Shown: piece by piece, positions 5,259 through 9,895 of the stretch
How positions within the stretch are numbered: the first letter of the stretch is position 1
Layout: each line of letters opens with the position of its first letter
From: Fidelibacterota bacterium
Lineage (GTDB): Bacteria > Fidelibacterota > JAANXI01
NCBI GenBank assembly: GCA_018263365.1
Contig: JAANXI010000014.1
Span: forward strand, 1 to 9,895
DNA: 9,895 nt
Reading direction: 5' to 3'
Notes under the pieces: generated by a model
Told to the model about the DNA's origin: nothing
What the model saw: the letters and a program-made list of their open reading frames with translations, nothing else
Databases searched by the model: none
Translations under genes and position numbers: made by a program

Positions 5259-6326
5259 ATGAAGGCTCTTATTACCAGTGGCGGACGGGGGACCCGGCTC
5301 AGACCGATTACCCATACCCAGAACAAGCACCTCATTCCCATCGCGAATAAGCCGATACTGCATTATGCGCTGGAATATGTCAGTGAGGCGGGCATCAAAG
5401 AAGTTGGAATCATAACCAACGCTGATACGACGGATGTCCAGGACGCCATCGGTGACGGAAGCAAATGGGGCGTGGATATCACGTATATTCCGCAGAGTGC
5501 GCCGCTGGGATTGGGACACGTGATTAAGATTTCCGAAGATTTCATTGGTGATGACGATTTTATCTTTTACCTCGGCGACAACATTGTAGTCGGTGGAATT
5601 GAACGATTTATTAATGAGTTTGAGCGCGCGAAGAGCAACTGTCATCTGGTACTGGCCAAAGTAAAAGATCCGGAACGGTTCGGCGTTCCCGAAATTGAGG
5701 ATAAGCGGATCGTCCGCGTGGAAGAAAAACCGGATAAGCCAAAGAGCAATTACGCTGTTTCTGGTATTTACTTATATGACAAACACATTTTCGAGGCCGT
5801 TAACAATATCGAGCCCAGCGACCGGGGCGAGTTGGAGATTTCTGATGCGCATCAATATCTAATTGAAAACGGATACGAGGTCAGTTTTTCGGAGATCACC
5901 GGCTGGTGGAAGGATACCGGCAAGCCGCTGGATCTGCTGGAAGCGAACCGGCTGGTGCTGGACAATCTCGAATCAAAATACGTGGATCAGAGCATCGATC
6001 AGGATTCCACGGTCCTCGGACGCGCCGAAATCGCCAAAAGCGCCCGTATCATCAACTCGAACATCCGCGGCCCGGCCATCATTGGAAAGGACTGCGTGAT
6101 TGAAAACTCCTACATCGGCCCGTACACGTCCATCTTTGATAATACGATTATCCTGAACAGCGAGGTGGAGTACAGCATTATTCTGGACAACTGCAAGATC
6201 GATGACGTGGATTTTCGGATTGAGAGCAGTCTGCTGGGCAAGGATGTGGAGATCGTGAAGGCGAGTCCGAAGCCGAAGACGCACCGGTTCATCATTGGGA
6301 ACCAGAGCCGCATCGAAATTATTTAG
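5259..6326 (+). CDS. rmlA: Glucose-1-phosphate thymidylyltransferase, long form
   Basis: This sugar-nucleotide pyrophosphorylase of 355 aa is predicted to make dTDP-glucose from dTTP and glucose-1-phosphate, feeding rhamnose and other deoxysugar synthesis for the cell surface. The start has AAAGGA at 5245-5250, 8 nt upstream. The N-terminal catalytic domain shows GGRGTRLRPIT (8-18), NKPILHYAL (30-38), the metal-binding Asp107 in LGDN, EKP (156-158) and WKDTGKP (217-223). From about residue 240 the chain carries hexapeptide-like repeats (SARIINSNIRGPAIIG and following), which form a left-handed beta-helix. The long form has this extension; short RmlA, about 290 aa, does not. No rmlB, C or D gene or glycosyltransferase lies in the window, so the rest of the pathway is elsewhere. 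Other NDP-sugar pyrophosphorylases share this fold, so the exact nucleotide is likely but not certain. It appears monocistronic. Confidence 0.9.
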   Translation: MKALITSGGRGTRLRPITHTQNKHLIPIANKPILHYALEYVSEAGIKEVGIITNADTTDVQDAIGDGSKWGVDITYIPQSAPLGLGHVIKISEDFIGDDDFIFYLGDNIVVGGIERFINEFERAKSNCHLVLAKVKDPERFGVPEIEDKRIVRVEEKPDKPKSNYAVSGIYLYDKHIFEAVNNIEPSDRGELEISDAHQYLIENGYEVSFSEITGWWKDTGKPLDLLEANRLVLDNLESKYVDQSIDQDSTVLGRAEIAKSARIINSNIRGPAIIGKDCVIENSYIGPYTSIFDNTIILNSEVEYSIILDNCKIDDVDFRIESSLLGKDVEIVKASPKPKTHRFIIGNQSRIEII

Positions 6327-6350
6327 GGCAAATAGTCAATAAATCTCTAC

Positions 6351-6380
6351 GTGACTTTTCCCGCCAAACCACCTTATATT
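6351..6380 (+). promoter_or_regulatory. Candidate promoter of the transporter-MtaB-kinase string
   Basis: GTGACT (6351-6356, four of six -35 bases) and TATATT (6375-6380, a good -10) are separated by 18 nt. Transcription would begin near 6387, about 38 nt before the ATG at 6425. It is the only promoter-like sequence seen for the four tightly packed genes downstream. Confidence 0.45.
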
Positions 6381-6424
6381 AACCGATTCGGATTCAGAAG
6401 TTATCACAGGAGTGAGGAACATAC

Positions 6425-7429
6425 ATGCCGCAAACAAGCGACAGCCTGATACAAGTTGACGGACTGAAAAAATATTTCCCCATCCGGAAGGGGCTATTCT
6501 CCCGTATCCAGGGCAATGTCAAAGCCGTGGATGGTGTGTCATTTAGCATCAAAAAGGGGGAAACGCTGGGACTGGTCGGCGAATCCGGCTGCGGCAAAAC
6601 CACCGCCGGACGTTCGCTGCTGCGATTGATTGAACCCACTGACGGCTCCATCAAGTTTGAAGGCCGGGAACTGATGGACATGGACCGCCAGGAACTCCGG
6701 GAGATGCGCAAAGAGATGCAAATTATTTTTCAGGACCCATACGGATCCCTGAATCCCCGGATGACGGTCGGTGGAATGCTCAGCGAGGCGTTGAAATTAC
6801 ACAATATCGTACCCAAAGATAAAATTCAGGATCGCGTCGCCGAATTGCTGGATACGGTCGGCCTGTCTCCGCGCCACGCCCGCCGCTATCCCCACGAATT
6901 TTCCGGGGGACAGCGCCAGCGCATCGGCATTGCCCGTGCGCTCTCCGTCGAGCCGAAGTTCATCGTCTGCGACGAACCCGTCTCGGCGCTGGATGTCTCC
7001 ATCCAGGCGCAGATTATCAATCTGCTGCAGGATTTGCAGAAGGAATTCGGCCTGACCTACCTATTTATCGCCCACGATCTGAGCGTCGTCGAGCATATCT
7101 GCGATCGCGTCGCTGTAATGTATCTCGGAAAAATAGTGGAACTGGCGGACGCGGACGATATTTACAACAATCCGCTGCACCCGTACACGAAGGCCCTGCT
7201 CAGCGCCATTCCGGTGGCCGATCCCGGTCACAAAAAGGAACGCGTTGTGTTGGAAGGCGACGTGCCGTCACCGGCGAATACGCCCAGCGGATGTTACTTC
7301 CATCCGCGCTGTCCTGTTGCCAGAGATGAGTGCAGCGACGTGGACCAATTTCTGGAAGAGTTGAAGCCCGAACACTGGGCGGCCTGCATGTATGCCCGCC
7401 AGGACGAAAACGTGGGAGAAGCCGCCTGA
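6425..7429 (+). CDS. Oligopeptide/dipeptide ABC transporter ATP-binding protein (OppF/DppF type)
   Basis: This cytoplasmic ATPase of 334 aa is predicted to drive peptide (or nickel or similar small-solute) uptake as one half of an Opp/Dpp ATPase pair. AGGAA at 6415-6419 precedes the ATG by 5 nt. Motifs run in order: Walker A GESGCGKT (52-59), Q-loop Gln103, signature FSGGQ (159-163), Walker B with Glu184 in VCDEP, and H-loop His217. All are intact, so it should hydrolyse ATP. The C-terminal oligopeptide-specific extension contains NNPLHPYTKAL (248-258) and four cysteines (290, 296, 303, 321) in the FHPRC region, which in some family members bind an iron-sulfur cluster. The partner ATPase, permeases and binding protein are not in the window: upstream is rmlA, downstream mtaB. 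Hence substrate cannot be told. It overlaps mtaB by 1 nt (TGATG). Confidence 0.92.
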   Translation: MPQTSDSLIQVDGLKKYFPIRKGLFSRIQGNVKAVDGVSFSIKKGETLGLVGESGCGKTTAGRSLLRLIEPTDGSIKFEGRELMDMDRQELREMRKEMQIIFQDPYGSLNPRMTVGGMLSEALKLHNIVPKDKIQDRVAELLDTVGLSPRHARRYPHEFSGGQRQRIGIARALSVEPKFIVCDEPVSALDVSIQAQIINLLQDLQKEFGLTYLFIAHDLSVVEHICDRVAVMYLGKIVELADADDIYNNPLHPYTKALLSAIPVADPGHKKERVVLEGDVPSPANTPSGCYFHPRCPVARDECSDVDQFLEELKPEHWAACMYARQDENVGEAA

Positions 7430-8802
7430 TGCCGAAGATCGAAGAGACATTTCGGCCGTCGGAAGTGAAGCGTGTGGCGTTTCACACGTTCGGCTGCAAA
7501 CTCAATCAGTCCGAAACGGCGACAATTGCCCATCAGTTCGACGAACACGGCTATGAAATCGTCGACATCGACGATCCGGCTGACCTGTACGTCATCAATA
7601 CCTGCACTGTAACCCACAAAGCGGATGCCAAGGCGCGGAGCCAGATTCGGCGGGCGTTGCGCATTTCACCAGACGCATTTGTTGCAGTAGTGGGATGCTA
7701 CGCCGAGTATAATCCCGAGGAAATTGCCTCCATCAAGGGCGTTGATCTCATCCTCGGAGTGGAGGAAAAATTCAAACTGCTGGATATGCTGGCCAACGAG
7801 TCCAAGGGTGAGAGGGTCTGGCAGAAGAATCCCACGCCAGAGATTATGCTGGCATGCGATGCCGGTGATTACCGGTCTATGGAGTCGACGCCGACGCTGG
7901 AGATGGAGGGCAAAACGCGGATTTTCCTGAAAATCCAGGACGGCTGCGATTACAACTGTTCGTTTTGCATTATTCCGAGCGTTCGCGGCGGCGGACGGGC
8001 ACTGCCGTTGCCGCAGGTCGTCGATCAGGCGCAACAAATTGTGGAGAACGGATATAAAGAAATTGTTTTGACCGGAGTAAATACCGGAACGTATCTGGAC
8101 GAAAACGAGAACCAGCTGATTGATGTGGTCCAGCGGCTTTCCGGTTTACCGGGACTGGAGCGGCTCCGGCTGAGTTCCGTGGAACCGGACCGCATGAGCG
8201 ACGATCTGCGGCAATTGATAGCCGAACGCCCGAATATCTGCGCGCATCTGCATCTGCCGCTGCAGCACGGCAGCAACCGCATCCTTGGAAAAATGCGCCG
8301 GCGCTATCGCATCGAGCGGTATCGTGAGGTCGTGGAGCGCGCCTTTGAACTGATGCCGAACGCCGGACTGGGCGCGGACGTGATGGTCGGCTTTCCCGGC
8401 GAAACCGACGACGATTTCGCGAAGACTTGTCAGTTCATTGAGGGGTTGCCGTTCTCGTATCTGCACGTATTTACGTATTCCCGGCGACAGGGCACGGATG
8501 CGGCTTCTCTGGACGGCCAGGTCGATCCGCAGACGCATCAGCGGCGGAGTTTTGTGTTGCGGCAACTGAGCAAGCGCAAGCGGCAGGAATTCCTGGACAG
8601 GCAAACCGGCCGGGTACAGGACGTGTTGTTCGAGCCGGGCGACGGCCGGACATTCCTGGACGGCTGGACCGATAACTATGCCCGGGTTCGGGTGCCGTAT
8701 CAGCCGGAATTAATAAACGAAATCCATCCTGTACGGCTTGAACGCCGGGAGGAAGGTCATCTGCTGGGAGCGGTGGTGCAAAAGCAGATGGAGGCGGCGT
8801 AA
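7429..8802 (+). CDS. mtaB: tRNA (N6-L-threonylcarbamoyladenosine(37)-C2)-methylthiotransferase
   Basis: This radical SAM enzyme of 457 aa adds a methylthio group to t6A at position 37 of ANN-decoding tRNAs, giving ms2t6A. The start ATG7429 overlaps the upstream stop, with GGGAG at 7414-7418; a longer reading frame inside the transporter gene lacks homology. The N-terminal methylthiotransferase domain carries cluster cysteines Cys23 (GCKLNQSE), Cys59 (NTCTVT) and Cys90 (VGCYAE). The radical SAM motif is CDYNCSFC (173-180). The HLPLQHGSN segment (275-283) and GFPGET (321-326) are typical. A C-terminal TRAM RNA-binding domain covers about 391-455. The GCKLNQ and NTCTVTxKAD wording, rather than GCQMN, points to MtaB over MiaB or RimO. 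It is probably translated coupled to the transporter ATPase, without a functional link. All cluster ligands are intact. Confidence 0.94.
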   Translation: MPKIEETFRPSEVKRVAFHTFGCKLNQSETATIAHQFDEHGYEIVDIDDPADLYVINTCTVTHKADAKARSQIRRALRISPDAFVAVVGCYAEYNPEEIASIKGVDLILGVEEKFKLLDMLANESKGERVWQKNPTPEIMLACDAGDYRSMESTPTLEMEGKTRIFLKIQDGCDYNCSFCIIPSVRGGGRALPLPQVVDQAQQIVENGYKEIVLTGVNTGTYLDENENQLIDVVQRLSGLPGLERLRLSSVEPDRMSDDLRQLIAERPNICAHLHLPLQHGSNRILGKMRRRYRIERYREVVERAFELMPNAGLGADVMVGFPGETDDDFAKTCQFIEGLPFSYLHVFTYSRRQGTDAASLDGQVDPQTHQRRSFVLRQLSKRKRQEFLDRQTGRVQDVLFEPGDGRTFLDGWTDNYARVRVPYQPELINEIHPVRLERREEGHLLGAVVQKQMEAA

Positions 8803-8828
8803 ATTACCGAGAAAACACGACACACTGT

Positions 8829-9485
8829 TTGAGCACTGAACGCACATATTTCGTTGGCATTGCCGGAAATATCGGCGTGGGGAAAACCACGCTCACGGAT
8901 ATGGTCGCCGAGCGATTTGGCTGGAAGCCTTTCTACGAGAGCGTAATTGACAATCCCTATCTCGACGATTTCTATGCCAATATGCGCCGGTGGAGCTTTA
9001 ACCTCCAGATTTATTTTCTCTCCAAGCGATTTGAAACCCACAAGCGGATGACCGAAGGGAATTTCTCGGCGATTCAGGATCGCACAATTTACGAGGATGT
9101 GGAGATCTTTGCGTACAACCTTCACGAGATGGGCAACATGACCACCCGCGATTACAACAATTACCGGGACCTCTTCAAAATCATGACTTCGTATCTCAAG
9201 GAACCGGACCTGATTGTTTATTTACGCGCCTCCACCGATACGCTGATTTCCCGTATCCGGAAGCGCGGACGGGACTTTGAAAAGCGTATTTCTCCCGAGT
9301 ATTTACATCAGTTGAATGTTGCTTACGAGCGGTGGATAAAGAAATCCAGTGAGGATTTGGCCATTCATACCGTAGATGCCGATAATTTTAACGTTTTCGA
9401 AGACACCAAAAAAGTCGAACGTCTGTATCAGGTCATTCGCGAATACTGTCCGGAACAAAACGCCACTTCCGATAACACTCAATAA
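8829..9485 (+). CDS. Deoxynucleoside kinase (dNK/dGK-dAK family)
   Basis: This cytoplasmic salvage enzyme of 218 aa phosphorylates deoxynucleosides (often deoxyadenosine or deoxyguanosine in bacterial members) to dNMPs. It has the P-loop GNIGVGKT (13-20), the catalytic Glu37 in FYES, the DR motif 84-85 in QDRTIYED, and an arginine-rich lid RIRKRGR (142-148), as in the dCK/dGK/Dm-dNK family. The start is TTG8829, as no ATG or GTG in this frame lies between mtaB and the P-loop; only a purine stretch (GAGAAAA near 8809-8815) precedes it at long distance, so initiation may be weak or coupled to mtaB 26 nt upstream. The gene ends 3 nt before the next start. Base specificity cannot be read from the sequence with confidence. 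Confidence 0.88.
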   Translation: MSTERTYFVGIAGNIGVGKTTLTDMVAERFGWKPFYESVIDNPYLDDFYANMRRWSFNLQIYFLSKRFETHKRMTEGNFSAIQDRTIYEDVEIFAYNLHEMGNMTTRDYNNYRDLFKIMTSYLKEPDLIVYLRASTDTLISRIRKRGRDFEKRISPEYLHQLNVAYERWIKKSSEDLAIHTVDADNFNVFEDTKKVERLYQVIREYCPEQNATSDNTQ

Positions 9486-9488
9486 CCC

Positions 9489-9895
9489 ATGAGCGTCCTG
9501 CTCGTCTTCTTCGATGGGGTGGGAATCGCGCCTTCGGATTCCGACAAAAACCCAATCGCCGATTTTGTAAACGTACCATTTCCTGTGATAGGCGTCCCCT
9601 ACGACTTTTACAACGGTATTCTTGTTCCCACCGATGCCTGTTTAGGCATTTCCGGATTACCGCAAAGTGCCACGGGCCAAACCACCATTTTAACAGGCAA
9701 GAATGCTCCACAGATTCAGAGAAGGCATGTCAACGCGTTTCCCACGTCTAATCTGCGCAAGGTGATTGCGGAACACAGCCTATTGAAGCAGGTAAAGGAA
9801 CTCGGCTTATCGCCGACTTTCGCCAATGCGTACCATCCCGGATATTTCGCCCGTCGGCACAGCCGGTTCTCGGTGAGCACCTGGAGCTGGCTGGC
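9489..9895 (+). CDS. Metalloenzyme of the alkaline phosphatase/phosphomutase superfamily, 5' part only
   Basis: This reading frame of 135 codons runs to the window edge with no stop, 3 nt after the kinase gene. The start MSVLLVFFDGVGI places a metal-binding Asp (residue 9) after a hydrophobic strand, as in phosphoglycerate mutase (iPGM), phosphopentomutase and related phosphatases. About 50 residues on, GLPQSATGQTTILTG (55-69) matches the superfamily nucleophile loop; Thr62 or a nearby Ser/Thr would be the nucleophile, in the place where iPGM has NSEVGH. The remaining metal ligands (DxxxH, DxxDxxxH) would lie beyond 9895. Upstream there is no clear Shine-Dalgarno sequence, consistent with coupling to the kinase. 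The neighbour suggests nucleoside or sugar-phosphate chemistry, but this is only context. It is not standard iPGM, whose N-terminus differs. The superfamily is likely; the reaction is unknown. Confidence 0.75.
   Translation, partial: MSVLLVFFDGVGIAPSDSDKNPIADFVNVPFPVIGVPYDFYNGILVPTDACLGISGLPQSATGQTTILTGKNAPQIQRRHVNAFPTSNLRKVIAEHSLLKQVKELGLSPTFANAYHPGYFARRHSRFSVSTWSWL

Noticed and set aside
5199..5645. 148-codon minus-strand frame over the start of rmlA
   Set aside because: It lies opposite the conserved catalytic domain and shows no recognisable motif, so it is an antisense shadow.
7330..7428. 33-residue extension of MtaB inside the transporter gene
   Set aside because: It is an out-of-frame reading of the transporter C-terminus; the TGATG overlap gives the natural start.
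8146..8604. 152-codon minus-strand frame within mtaB
   Set aside because: It is antisense to the radical SAM and linker region; it lacks motifs and reflects codon bias of mtaB.

Overview
The window reads as chromosomal DNA of a moderate-GC (about 50%) bacterium. Shine-Dalgarno sites, many tight gene overlaps and sigma70-like promoters are visible, and every recognisable gene is on the + strand. The gene set (long-form RmlA, Dpp/Opp-type ATPase, MtaB, bacterial deoxynucleoside kinase, alkaline-phosphatase-fold metalloenzyme), together with spacers rich in degenerate 7-nt repeats, recalls FCB-type or related uncultured lineages such as Marinimicrobia, Calditrichota or KSB1. That placement is a weak impression from memory and was not tested. 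There is no rRNA, tRNA, CRISPR array, transposase or phage gene.

Region 1 (1-4755) is a metabolic cluster. After a hairpin repeat, a palindrome and a good promoter come an aconitase/isopropylmalate-dehydratase-type large subunit, an RNase H-like protein, the matching small subunit and a thiolase. These four genes overlap or nearly touch. A 123-nt spacer holding a stem-loop then leads to a 3-hydroxyacyl-CoA dehydrogenase. The dehydratase pair is the most unusual item. The three [4Fe-4S] cysteines and the DSH motif are kept, but several residues that bind substrate or catalyse in the family are replaced in both subunits. A substrate other than isopropylmalate or citrate, or a lost activity, is therefore likely. 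Its linkage to thiolase and dehydrogenase points towards an acyl or organic-acid pathway rather than leucine synthesis, and no other leu gene is present.

Region 2 (4756-5258) is a 503-nt gene-free spacer made of short degenerate tandem repeats (7- and 8-nt periods), hairpins and a second copy of the hairpin repeat found at the left end of the window.

Region 3 (5259-6326) is a single gene for a long-form glucose-1-phosphate thymidylyltransferase, a sugar-nucleotide enzyme.

Region 4 (6351-9895) starts at a promoter and runs as one close-packed string: an oligopeptide/dipeptide ABC transporter ATPase without its partner genes, the tRNA methylthiotransferase MtaB, a deoxynucleoside kinase, and a metalloenzyme of the phosphatase/phosphomutase fold cut off by the window end. 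Their functions are unrelated, as is common for housekeeping operons.
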